This document shows, piece by piece, positions 8,167-15,620 of a stretch of 45,889 nt of DNA; position 1 is the first letter of the stretch; each line of letters starts with the position of its first letter. The notes under the pieces are model-generated. The model ran no database searches. It was given only the letters and a program-made list of their open reading frames with translations, and was not told where the DNA came from. A program made the translations under genes and the position numbers. The stretch is from an uncultured Tenacibaculum sp. (GTDB lineage Bacteria > Bacteroidota > Bacteroidia > Flavobacteriales > Flavobacteriaceae): NCBI GenBank assembly GCA_947498055.1, contig CANMJA010000034.1, positions 1 to 45,889 on the forward strand, given 5' to 3'.

Positions 8167-8970
8167 TTATGCTCTAAATTCACTTTCTTCATCACTTTCA
8201 ATACCTAAAGCCTGATAAATATATTGAAATGTAGAAAGTAATTCTGGTTTTCCATTTACAATAGCTACATCATGTTCAAAATGAGCAGAAGGCTTTCCAT
8301 CTAACGTGGTGATAGTCCAACCATCTTTATGTTGACGAATTTTATGCGTTCCCATATTTGTCATTGGCTCAATAGCAACCACCATTCCTTCTACAAATTT
8401 CTTCCCTCTACCTCTTCTTCCATAATTAGGCATTTCAGGATCTTCGTGCATTGTTTTTCCCAATCCATGTCCTACTAATTCACGAACCACACCATAACCA
8501 TGTTTTTCTGTAAATTGCTGAATAGCATATCCTACATCTCCTACTCTATTTCCAACCTTTAATTCTCTAATACCAACATACAAACTCTCTTTTGTTACAT
8601 CTAATAGTTTTTGAGTTTCTGGTGCTATTTCTCCAACCCCAAAAGTATAGGCATGATCTCCATAAAAACCATTTTTTATAGCACCACAATCTATAGAAAT
8701 AATATCTCCTTCAACTAATGCTGTCTTATTTGGAATACCATGCACCACTTGAGAATTCGGACTCATACACAAAGTGTTTGGAAAATCGTATAACCCCAAA
8801 AAACCAGGAATGGCATTTTGTTCTCTAATAAACTCTTCTGCTAGTTTATCTAAATACAATGTAGTAACTCCAGGCTTTACTTCTTTAGCCAACATACCTA
8901 ATGTTTTAGAAACCACCAAAGCGCTTTCTCTCATTAGTTCTATTTCTTCTCTAGTTTTTTGTATAATCAT
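8167..8970 (-). CDS. map: Type I methionine aminopeptidase
   Basis: A 267-residue MetAP that removes the initiator methionine from nascent proteins. All metal ligands of the pita-bread fold are present: the Asp in SIDCGA, Asp in YGDHAYTF, His in GHGLGKTMHEDPE, Glu in AIEPM and Glu in FEHDVA. The His in VVHGIPN is the usual substrate-binding residue. There is no N-terminal zinc-finger extension, so it is the short bacterial type. The transcript probably starts from the TAnnTTTG box at 8994-9001. The C-terminal tail of about 20 residues (ESDEESEFRA) is charged and slightly longer than in many homologues. Confidence 0.95.
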   Translation of the reverse strand: MIIQKTREEIELMRESALVVSKTLGMLAKEVKPGVTTLYLDKLAEEFIREQNAIPGFLGLYDFPNTLCMSPNSQVVHGIPNKTALVEGDIISIDCGAIKNGFYGDHAYTFGVGEIAPETQKLLDVTKESLYVGIRELKVGNRVGDVGYAIQQFTEKHGYGVVRELVGHGLGKTMHEDPEMPNYGRRGRGKKFVEGMVVAIEPMTNMGTHKIRQHKDGWTITTLDGKPSAHFEHDVAIVNGKPELLSTFQYIYQALGIESDEESEFRA

Positions 8971-8993
8971 CTCTTGTAGAAAAATTAAGAGTA

Positions 8994-9001
8994 CAAATAT
9001 A
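8994..9001 (-). promoter_or_regulatory. Candidate -7 box upstream of map
   Basis: TATATTTG on the minus strand fits TAnnTTTG exactly and lies 24 bases upstream of the map start codon. The expected -33 region has no clear TTG, so it is a weaker match than those of the ter operon and lepA. Confidence 0.4.
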
Positions 9002-9039
9002 CTTTATTCATAAATAGTAATGAATAAAGAAATTAGTAT

Positions 9040-9567
9040 TTATTCGTAAGCATGTTTATACTTTTTACCTGAAACAATTTGTAGTAAATCAGACTCTAAA
9101 GAAGCATTATTAACAGTATGCTCTACAAATCTACCTAGCTCTTTACCATTTTTATAAAATATAAAAGTAGGAACACGTAAAAGATCGTATCCTTTTTCTA
9201 AGCCTTTAGCTGTCTTCTGTCTATTAACAGTTATTAATGATAGTTTTTTTTGATCAAATTTAGTTTCTTCTAAAATTCTATAAAAACGAGGTATTTCTCG
9301 CTTACTGTCTCCGCACCAAGTCCCCATAAACCCTTTAATTTCAACATCTTTAAAATATGGCTTTAATGCTTCTATAATCTTTTTATCTGTTTTGTAATTA
9401 TTATAACTACCCGTAAACCATTTACTTCCATAAGGCTCTTGTTGAAAATCTTTCTTATTAGCATATCCAACTAAATGCCCTCCTTCATTTTTAGTAGCTC
9501 GTACTTTCTCATAAGTTACACAAGAAGTTATAAAACAAACAGATAAAAGGATTATTATTTTTCTCAT
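9040..9567 (-). CDS. Thioredoxin-like lipoprotein with a CxxS active site
   Basis: A 175-residue thioredoxin-fold protein. The N-terminus is a lipoprotein signal (hydrophobic stretch ending FITSC, Cys16), so it should be membrane-anchored and face the periplasm. The active-site segment is GTWCGDSKREIPRFY: Cys85 is followed by Gly-Asp-Ser, so the second cysteine of the WCGPC motif is a serine. The later cis-Pro region (LLRVPTFIFYKNGKELGRF) is intact. A monothiol site cannot do ordinary dithiol exchange by itself and suggests a glutathione-independent isomerase, a binding role or mixed-disulfide trapping. It starts 11 bases after gpmI and is likely in its operon. Confidence 0.8.
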   Translation of the reverse strand: MRKIIILLSVCFITSCVTYEKVRATKNEGGHLVGYANKKDFQQEPYGSKWFTGSYNNYKTDKKIIEALKPYFKDVEIKGFMGTWCGDSKREIPRFYRILEETKFDQKKLSLITVNRQKTAKGLEKGYDLLRVPTFIFYKNGKELGRFVEHTVNNASLESDLLQIVSGKKYKHAYE

Positions 9568-9578
9568 GTATTGATAGT

Positions 9579-11096
9579 TTACACCAACGAAGATTGTGTC
9601 ATCTCTTTGGGTTGTTCTACTCCAATTAATTTTAAAATAGTTGGAGCCATATCCCCTAAAATACCATTTTTTATTGACTTTAACTCTTTATCAATTAAAA
9701 TTAATGGAACTGGATTCGTTGTATGTGCCGTATTTGGAGATCCATCTGGATTAATCATCGTTTCACAATTTCCATGATCTGCGATTAATAAAGTAGTATA
9801 TCCGTTTTCTAACCCTTTAGTTATTACTTCTTTTGCACAATTATCTACTGTTTCACATGCTTTAACTGCTGCTTCGAAAACACCTGTGTGCCCTACCATA
9901 TCTCCATTTGCAAAATTCAAACACACAAAATCAGTTTCTCCTTTTTCTAATTCTGGTACAATTGCATCACGTATTTCATATGCACTCATTTCTGGTTTTA
10001 AATCGTAAGTAGCTACTTTAGGTGAAGGGCATAGTAAGCGTTTTTCTCCTTCAAATTCTTTTTCTCTTCCTCCTGAGAAGAAAAAAGTAACATGTGGATA
10101 TTTTTCTGTTTCTGCTATTCTAATTTGCTTTTTATTTGCATTTGATAATACTTCTCCAAGCGTATTCTCTATGTTCTTATTATCATAAACAACGTGCATT
10201 CCCTTAAAAGTAGCATCATAATTTGTCATAGTAACAAAATATAGAGACAATTTCTTCATTTTAAACTCTGGAAAATCTTTTTGACTCAAAGCATTAGTAA
10301 GCTGCCTTCCTCTATCCGTTCTAAAATTAAAGAAAATAACCATATCGTCTTCCTTTATTGTAGCTTTAGGTTCGTTATTTTCACCAACCATAATAATTGG
10401 CTTTATAAATTCGTCTGTTATTTCATTAGTATAACTTTCAGCTATACTATCGGTTGCATTTGTAGAAAACTCACCCTCTCCATTCACTAATGCATTGTAA
10501 GCCAATGCAACTCTTTCCCATCTATTATCTCTATCCATAGCATAATATCTACCTGTAATACTCGCAAGCTCACCTGTAGTTTTTTCCATGAAACCTTCAA
10601 TGTCACTTATAAATTTTTTACCCGATTTAGGATCTGTATCTCTACCATCTGTAAAAGCATGTAAATACACGTTTTTAAGATCATGATCATTTGCAGCGGA
10701 AAGTAATCCTTTTATATGATTTATATGAGAATGAATTCCTCCATCAGATACCAAACCTAATAAATGAATCTTTTTATTATTCGATTTTGCATATTCAAAA
10801 GCTTTTAACAATTCTTTTTCTTTAGCTAATGTATCTTCCTCTATCGCTTTATTAATTTTAGCTAGGTTTTGATATACAATTCTGCCTGCTCCTAAATTAA
10901 TATGACCAACTTCCGAATTTCCCATTTGTCCTTTAGGTAAACCAACATGTTCTCCATCTGTTCTTAATTCTGAATGAGGATACACATCATACAATGAATT
11001 TATAAAAGGTGTTTTTGCATTGTATATGGCAGATACTTCTGGCTTTTGAGTAATACCCCAGCCATCTAAAATCATTAAAATAACTTTCTTGTTCAT
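9579..11096 (-). CDS. gpmI: 2,3-bisphosphoglycerate-independent phosphoglycerate mutase
   Basis: A 505-residue alkaline-phosphatase-superfamily enzyme that interconverts 3- and 2-phosphoglycerate in glycolysis, in the cytoplasm. The N-terminal MILDGWG metal motif, the nucleophile serine in MGNSEVGH, the transferase-domain motifs HAFTDGRDTDP, YYAMDRDNRW and FFNFRTDRGRQL, and the late metal ligands (NFANGDMVGHTG, LIADHGNCE, NTAHTTNPVP) are all present, and the length is normal. It heads a minus-strand group with the thioredoxin-like lipoprotein. Confidence 0.96.
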   Translation of the reverse strand: MNKKVILMILDGWGITQKPEVSAIYNAKTPFINSLYDVYPHSELRTDGEHVGLPKGQMGNSEVGHINLGAGRIVYQNLAKINKAIEEDTLAKEKELLKAFEYAKSNNKKIHLLGLVSDGGIHSHINHIKGLLSAANDHDLKNVYLHAFTDGRDTDPKSGKKFISDIEGFMEKTTGELASITGRYYAMDRDNRWERVALAYNALVNGEGEFSTNATDSIAESYTNEITDEFIKPIIMVGENNEPKATIKEDDMVIFFNFRTDRGRQLTNALSQKDFPEFKMKKLSLYFVTMTNYDATFKGMHVVYDNKNIENTLGEVLSNANKKQIRIAETEKYPHVTFFFSGGREKEFEGEKRLLCPSPKVATYDLKPEMSAYEIRDAIVPELEKGETDFVCLNFANGDMVGHTGVFEAAVKACETVDNCAKEVITKGLENGYTTLLIADHGNCETMINPDGSPNTAHTTNPVPLILIDKELKSIKNGILGDMAPTILKLIGVEQPKEMTQSSLV

Positions 11097-11147
11097 CGAT
11101 ATAATATTAGTTGAACAGTAAAAGTACTAAAGATTTATAATGAAACC

Positions 11148-11420
11148 TTAAAATTTAACGAAACCGATTGCGAATAAAACAACCATACAAAAAACAGTTA
11201 TCAATAGTATTCTAAGAAGAAAAACTCTTTTATTTTCTCTTCTAATCTCTTCTCCAATTCTACTTATTTCTTCAGATGTTGCTTTATTTCTAAAAAATAA
11301 TTTATCTGATTTTTTAGAATTAGAACCATATCTTTCTATTTTTTCAAAAGTACTTGTACGTGATCTTTTATTATTTTTTAAACTTGTCAGCATCGCTGAA
11401 ACTGCTCCTCCAAAACTCAT
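11148..11420 (-). CDS. Small basic single-pass membrane protein (90 aa)
   Basis: An unrecognised 90-residue protein beginning MSFGGAVSAMLTSLKNNKRS. The N-terminal 60 residues are basic and hydrophilic, with a helical segment rich in Glu and Arg (EEISRIGEEIRRENKR). A C-terminal transmembrane helix covers about residues 68-87. I chose the ATG at 11420 because the only start upstream is a TTG six codons earlier. The topology suggests a tail-anchored inner-membrane protein with a cytoplasmic basic domain. It lies 51 bases upstream of gpmI on the same strand. Confidence 0.65.
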   Translation of the reverse strand: MSFGGAVSAMLTSLKNNKRSRTSTFEKIERYGSNSKKSDKLFFRNKATSEEISRIGEEIRRENKRVFLLRILLITVFCMVVLFAIGFVKF

Positions 11421-11573
11421 AACAATATAATTTAACAATTTATAGATAAGTAGTTATTAAACACAAAATGTTACAAATTAACTCACTTAATAATTTTTAA
11501 TCTTTTTTAAAAACAACTAATTTTTAATTAATTAACACTTACTAAAACTTAACCTTTACATTTTAAATAATCC

Positions 11574-11603
11574 TTGTTTTTTAAAAAACAATGCATATAT
11601 TTG
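11574..11603 (+). promoter_or_regulatory. Promoter of the ter operon with an 18-bp palindrome
   Basis: TTG at 11574-11576 and TATATTTG at 11596-11603 are separated by 19 bases, an exact Bacteroidota promoter and the same spacing as the lepA promoter in this window. Transcription should start near 11610, giving a leader of about 160 bases before terD1. A perfect 18-bp palindrome (11574-11591) starts at the -33 box and fills most of the spacer, so it could be an operator. The rest of the 349-base gap 11421-11769 shows only AT-rich sequence and a weak second TTG-N17-TATTTTAA match at 11696-11723. Confidence 0.6.
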
Positions 11604-11769
11604 GTTCAATTATAGAAAGAGATTACAAGAAAAGGAAAAGTTAAATAGCTATAAAAATCGGGTGTTTTAAGTTATTTTAAGGTTTAGATAGGGGCTTGTG
11701 TAAAATATTTATACATATTTTAATTTCTCTGTAATTGTATTTTTAAAACAATAATTTAAATAATAAATA

Positions 11770-12324
11770 ATGGCAATTAATTTACAGAAAGGGCAAAGAG
11801 AAACTTTGTCTACAGGTAACTTTACAGTTGGTTTAGGTTGGGATACAAATGAATCATCTACTGGAGTTGATTTTGATTTAGACGCATCTGTTTTTATACT
11901 AGGTGAGAATAAAAAAATTCTTTCAGATCAGCATTTTATTTTTTATAACAATTTACAATGCCCCAATGAAGCTGTAACTCATACAGGAGATAATAGAACT
12001 GGTGATGGTGATGGTGATGATGAATCTATTATTATTGAACTTGCTAAAATAGATCCTAGAGCTACAGAAGTTTGTATCGTAGTTACTATAGATGAATATG
12101 AAGCGAGAAAACAAAATTTCGGACAAGTTAGAAATTCATTTATTAGAATAGTTGACAACACAAACAATGTGGAAATTATGAAATTTGAGCTTGATGAAGA
12201 TTTTTCTATTGAAACTGCTATTGAATTCGGTAGAATTTACAAAAGAAATAACGAATGGAAATTTGAAGCTATAGGCTCTGGTTTAAAAGGTGGGTTACAA
12301 GATTTTTTAAATAAATACAATTAA
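11770..12324 (+). CDS. terD: TerD-family calcium-binding stress protein, first copy
   Basis: A 184-residue TerD/TerE-type protein of normal length. The two acidic Ca2+ sites of the family are intact: the DFDLDAS loop (Asp34, Asp36, Asp38) and the GDNRTGDGDGDDE loop (residues 73-85). The N-terminus MAINLQKGQR and the C-terminal RIYKRNNEWKFEAIGSG are family hallmarks. TerD proteins are cytoplasmic beta-sandwich proteins that bind two Ca2+ ions and are linked to tellurite, oxidative and phage stress. It is the first gene of the eleven-gene operon, 6 bases ahead of the second TerD gene, and is the copy nearest to classical TerD. Confidence 0.95.
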   Translation: MAINLQKGQRETLSTGNFTVGLGWDTNESSTGVDFDLDASVFILGENKKILSDQHFIFYNNLQCPNEAVTHTGDNRTGDGDGDDESIIIELAKIDPRATEVCIVVTIDEYEARKQNFGQVRNSFIRIVDNTNNVEIMKFELDEDFSIETAIEFGRIYKRNNEWKFEAIGSGLKGGLQDFLNKYN

Positions 12325-12330
12325 TCTTTA

Positions 12331-13005
12331 ATGGCAATCAATTTAAAAAAAGGGCAGAAAATAGATTTAACAAAAAAGACTACTGACGGTAGTGTTTCTA
12401 AACTTTCTAAATTTTGCGTTGGTGTTAATTGGGGAGCGATACAAGGAACCTATATTCAAAGAGAAAAAAAAGGTGGCTTTTTAGGTTTTGGCGGTAAAGA
12501 AGAAACTGTTACTAAAACGTTTACAGAATCTGTTGATTTAGATGCTAGTTGTGTATTATTTGATAACAATAATAATTTAATAGACACTGTTTATTATGGT
12601 AAATTATCTTCTAAAGATCTTTCTATTAACCATAGTGGAGATGATAGAGAAGGTGATTTAGATGGTGATGACGGTTTAGATAATGAAATAATCTCTGTAG
12701 ATTTAACTAGAATATCTTCTTCTGTTAACAAAATAATATTCTTTTTAAATAGCTACAAAAAACAAGATTTCTCAAGAGTTCCATTTGCTTCTATAAGATT
12801 ATACGAAGGTACTCCAGAAATGGTAAAACAAGTATTTGCCACCTATAATGTAGCTTCCGATCCTACATATAAAGGACGTGTATCTATGATTATGGGATCT
12901 TTATACAAAGAGAATAATGAATGGAAATTTAATGCTATTGGAGATCCTACAGAAGCAAAAGATTTAGAAGAAACAGTATCAGTAATAAAACAAAAATACA
13001 TTTAA
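12331..13005 (+). CDS. TerD-family protein with glycine-rich insertion, second copy
   Basis: A 224-residue TerD paralogue with MAINLKKGQKIDL at the start, a SVDLDAS loop (Asp69, Asp71) and a HSGDDREGDLDGDDG loop (residues 101-115), so both Ca2+ sites are kept. Compared with the first copy it has an insertion at residues 40-65 that is basic and glycine/phenylalanine-rich (KKGGFLGFGGKEE) and a longer C-terminal helix. The insertion sits between the first strands, where it would project from the sandwich. The third copy has a shorter insertion at the same place, so these two arose by duplication. It is separated from its neighbours by 6 and 3 bases. Confidence 0.92.
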   Translation: MAINLKKGQKIDLTKKTTDGSVSKLSKFCVGVNWGAIQGTYIQREKKGGFLGFGGKEETVTKTFTESVDLDASCVLFDNNNNLIDTVYYGKLSSKDLSINHSGDDREGDLDGDDGLDNEIISVDLTRISSSVNKIIFFLNSYKKQDFSRVPFASIRLYEGTPEMVKQVFATYNVASDPTYKGRVSMIMGSLYKENNEWKFNAIGDPTEAKDLEETVSVIKQKYI

Positions 13006-13008
13006 ACT

Positions 13009-13686
13009 ATGGCAATTAATTTAAGTAAAGGACAAAAAATTGACTTAACAAAATCATCAGGAGAAAAACTTACTAATTTTTGTGTAGGTGTTAACTGGGG
13101 AGCAATTGAAACTATTAAAAAAGGATTGTTTGGTACACGAAAAAAAATTGAAGATGTAGATTTAGACTTAAGTTGTATTATGACAGATGCTAATGGAGAA
13201 CTTGTGGACTGGATTTATTCTCCAGAATATAACGGTTTTTTACAACAAAATAATTTCCCTTTAGGAAAATTAAACTCTAAAGATGGGGCTTTAAGACACA
13301 GTGGTGATGATAGACAAGGAGATGTTGGTGGTGACGACGGTTTAGATAATGAAATTATTAGTGTAGATTTAAATAGAGTAGATAGTAACATTGAAAAAAT
13401 ATTTTTCTTTTTAAACATCTACTTAAACAAAGGGCAAAATTTTGATTTTTCACATATTCCATTTGCTAAAATTAGAATGTATGAAGGAACTCCTACCAGA
13501 GTAAACAATGTACACTCAAGTTATGACATCGTTACAGATAATTCGTATGTTGGTAAAGGAGCCTTAATTATGGGTAAATTGTATAGAAGAAATGGAGAAT
13601 GGAAATTTGATGCTATTGGAGAGCCTTCTAACGATACTATGTTTTTACAAACCATACAAAGAATAACACAAAACTACGCTAAATAA
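13009..13686 (+). CDS. TerD-family protein, third copy
   Basis: A 225-residue TerD paralogue. Both acidic loops are present: DVDLDLSC (residues 49-56) and HSGDDRQGDVGGDDG (residues 97-111). It has the basic insertion KKGLFGTRKK (37-46) at the same site as the second copy, and shares its C-terminal extension. It ends directly against the start of the first vWA gene, with no intergenic base. Having three TerD proteins with different loops suggests hetero-oligomers or different ligands for each; that is inference. Confidence 0.92.
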   Translation: MAINLSKGQKIDLTKSSGEKLTNFCVGVNWGAIETIKKGLFGTRKKIEDVDLDLSCIMTDANGELVDWIYSPEYNGFLQQNNFPLGKLNSKDGALRHSGDDRQGDVGGDDGLDNEIISVDLNRVDSNIEKIFFFLNIYLNKGQNFDFSHIPFAKIRMYEGTPTRVNNVHSSYDIVTDNSYVGKGALIMGKLYRRNGEWKFDAIGEPSNDTMFLQTIQRITQNYAK

Positions 13687-14325
13687 ATGAGAAGATTACC
13701 TGTATACCTTTTATTAGACACTTCTGGGTCTATGATGGGAGAACCTATTGAAGCTGTTAAAAACGGAGTTCAAGTAATGGTTAGCTCATTAAGGCAAAAC
13801 CCACAAGCAATAGAAACTGCTTTTTTAAGTATTATCACATTTGATAGTGTAGCAAAACAAATTGTTCCTTTAACAGATTTAGCTTCTTTTCAAGTACCAG
13901 ATATTAAAGCTACTGGAACTACTGCATTAGGAGAAGCTCTAGAACTAGTAAGTAGTTGTATAAATAACGAAGTTACTAAAACTACTACCGAAAGTAAAGG
14001 AGATTGGAAACCATTGGTTTTTATCATGACAGATGGAGTACCAACTGATAATATTCAAAATGGAATAACTGCTATTAATAAAAGTCGAATTGCTCAAATT
14101 GTAGCATGTGCTGCAGGTAATAATGCCGATACTTCTTTATTAAAAACAATCACAGAAAGTGTGGTGAGTTTAGATACTGCTGATGGACAAAGTATTTCTA
14201 AGTTTTTTGCATGGGTAACAGCTTCTATAGGTGTTGCTTCTACAAAAGTGGAAGAATCTGGAAAAGAAACTTCTGGAATGAAAGAATTACCACCTCCACC
14301 TTCAGAATTAAACATTGTCTTATAA
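13687..14325 (+). CDS. TerY-like vWA domain protein, first copy
   Basis: A 212-residue protein consisting of one von Willebrand A domain. The metal-ion-dependent adhesion site is complete: DTSGS (Asp11, Ser13, Ser15), a Thr in ATGTTALG (about 79) and Asp116 in MTDGVPT. vWA proteins of this type are cytoplasmic and bind partners through the metal site. The N-terminal MRRLPVYLLLD and the GDWKP segment (105-109) are shared with the two other vWA proteins of the operon. The C-terminus ends in ELPPPPSELNIVL, a tail repeated in the second copy. Confidence 0.92.
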   Translation: MRRLPVYLLLDTSGSMMGEPIEAVKNGVQVMVSSLRQNPQAIETAFLSIITFDSVAKQIVPLTDLASFQVPDIKATGTTALGEALELVSSCINNEVTKTTTESKGDWKPLVFIMTDGVPTDNIQNGITAINKSRIAQIVACAAGNNADTSLLKTITESVVSLDTADGQSISKFFAWVTASIGVASTKVEESGKETSGMKELPPPPSELNIVL

Positions 14326-14344
14326 CCAAAAAAATAAACATATT

Positions 14345-14725
14345 ATGAAAACTTTAGATCAATTAAAAAAAGAAATTTTAGAAGACGGTGTTATCGATGC
14401 TGCTGAAGTAAAAGAAATAGAAACTGTTATATATGCTGACGGTACCATCGATCAAGAAGAAGCTGATTTTTTATTTGAATTGAACGACGCTGTTTCTGGA
14501 AAAGATAACGATGCTTCTTGGGAAGCTTTGTTTGTAAAAGCTATTTCGAGCTTTGTATTAGATGATGAAGAATCTAATGGAGAAATAGATGCAGAGGAAA
14601 CAAAATATCTTGTAGAACAAATACAAGGAGATGGAACAATTGACACTACTGAAAAAGCTTTATTAAATAGCCTAAAAAACGCTTTAGGAACTTTACCAGA
14701 AGCACTAGAAAATTTATTAAAATAA
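14345..14725 (+). CDS. TerB-like acidic protein with four DGxID repeats
   Basis: A 126-residue acidic, all-helical protein. Four [DN]G-x-I-D-x-x-E motifs begin at residues 14, 32, 78 and 96: two pairs, each spaced by 18 residues, with the pairs 64 residues apart. That is an internal duplication, as in TerB-fold proteins, whose conserved acidic residues bind metal. The motif also resembles an EF-hand loop, but the flanking residues do not fit the canonical 12-residue loop. The ATG at 14345 was chosen; the only earlier start is a TTG inside the preceding vWA gene. It lies between two vWA genes, 19 and 6 bases from them. TerB-fold is likely but not certain. Confidence 0.72.
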   Translation: MKTLDQLKKEILEDGVIDAAEVKEIETVIYADGTIDQEEADFLFELNDAVSGKDNDASWEALFVKAISSFVLDDEESNGEIDAEETKYLVEQIQGDGTIDTTEKALLNSLKNALGTLPEALENLLK

Positions 14726-14731
14726 GATACC

Positions 14732-15367
14732 ATGAGAAGACTTCCAGTATACTTTTTATTGGATACTTCAGGCTCTATGTTTGGAGAGCCTATTGAAGCA
14801 CTTAACAATGCATTAAGTGGTATGATTACTACATTACGTTCAGATGCTCAGGCATCTGAAACGTTATGGATTAGTATCATTACATTCGATAAAGAAGTAA
14901 AAGAAATAATGCCATTAACAGATTTACCATCTTTTCAATTACCAGAAATAACATGTCCGCAAAGTGGCCCTACCTTTACTGGAAAAGCATTAGATTTTTT
15001 ATACGATAAACTGCAAACAGACATTAGAAAAAGTACTTCAGAACAAAAAGGAGATTGGAAACCTCTTCTTTTCTTATTTACAGACGGAAAGCCTTCTGAT
15101 ATTCAACAATACAAAGAAGCAATTCCTAAAATAAAATCTATAAACTTTGGAACCATCGTTGGTTGTGCAGCTGGTCATAAAGCAGATGATGAAAAACTGA
15201 AAGAATTAACTGACACCGTAGTACATTTACAAACAGCTGACAGCAATACTTTAAAACAGTTTTTTATGTGGGTTTCAGACACCATAGAACAAGGAAATAA
15301 AAGTATGGGAGTTTCAGAAACAATTGCTTTACCACCACCACCTTCTGAAGATATTATTGTTATATAA
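14732..15367 (+). CDS. TerY-like vWA domain protein, second copy
   Basis: A 211-residue vWA protein closely related to the first copy. The MIDAS residues are DTSGS (11-15), a Thr in GPTFTGKAL (about 81-83) and Asp118 in FTDGKPSD. It shares MRRLPVYFLLD, the GDWKP segment and the proline tail, here ALPPPPSEDIIVI. It lies immediately after the TerB-like gene and abuts the next small gene with no gap. Keeping two near-identical vWA proteins of the same length in one operon suggests a hetero-oligomer or alternative adaptors. Confidence 0.92.
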   Translation: MRRLPVYFLLDTSGSMFGEPIEALNNALSGMITTLRSDAQASETLWISIITFDKEVKEIMPLTDLPSFQLPEITCPQSGPTFTGKALDFLYDKLQTDIRKSTSEQKGDWKPLLFLFTDGKPSDIQQYKEAIPKIKSINFGTIVGCAAGHKADDEKLKELTDTVVHLQTADSNTLKQFFMWVSDTIEQGNKSMGVSETIALPPPPSEDIIVI

Positions 15368-15619
15368 ATGCATCTAATAAAAATAATTGCATCCGTTTTA
15401 ATTTTATGTCTTTTTATATACAGTAAAGTAAAAACACATGAAAGCTTATTATACACAAAGTACAAAACATATTTTGATTATATTAAAAAGATAATAGAAC
15501 CTATTTTACAAATGCTAAATAGCTTATGTAAACCATTTAAGATTGGTAACAACCTTTTCTTAGATTCTTCTCAGTTTATCTTATTAATAATATCATTAGT
15601 ATTAATTTTAAATTCTTAA
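15368..15619 (+). CDS. Small two-helix membrane protein, YggT-like
   Basis: An 83-residue protein with an N-terminal transmembrane helix (residues 3-19) and a C-terminal one (about 68-82). Between them the pattern EP-x-L-x6-L-x2-P followed by LDxSxFIxLI resembles a YggT domain, in which an amphipathic proline-containing segment precedes an Asp-Ser motif and a hydrophobic helix. The assignment is by eye and tentative. Its start codon begins at the base after the stop of the second vWA gene and it ends one base before the third, so it is embedded in the operon and would give the system a second membrane component besides the antiporter. Confidence 0.6.
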   Translation: MHLIKIIASVLILCLFIYSKVKTHESLLYTKYKTYFDYIKKIIEPILQMLNSLCKPFKIGNNLFLDSSQFILLIISLVLILNS

Positions 15620-15620
15620 A

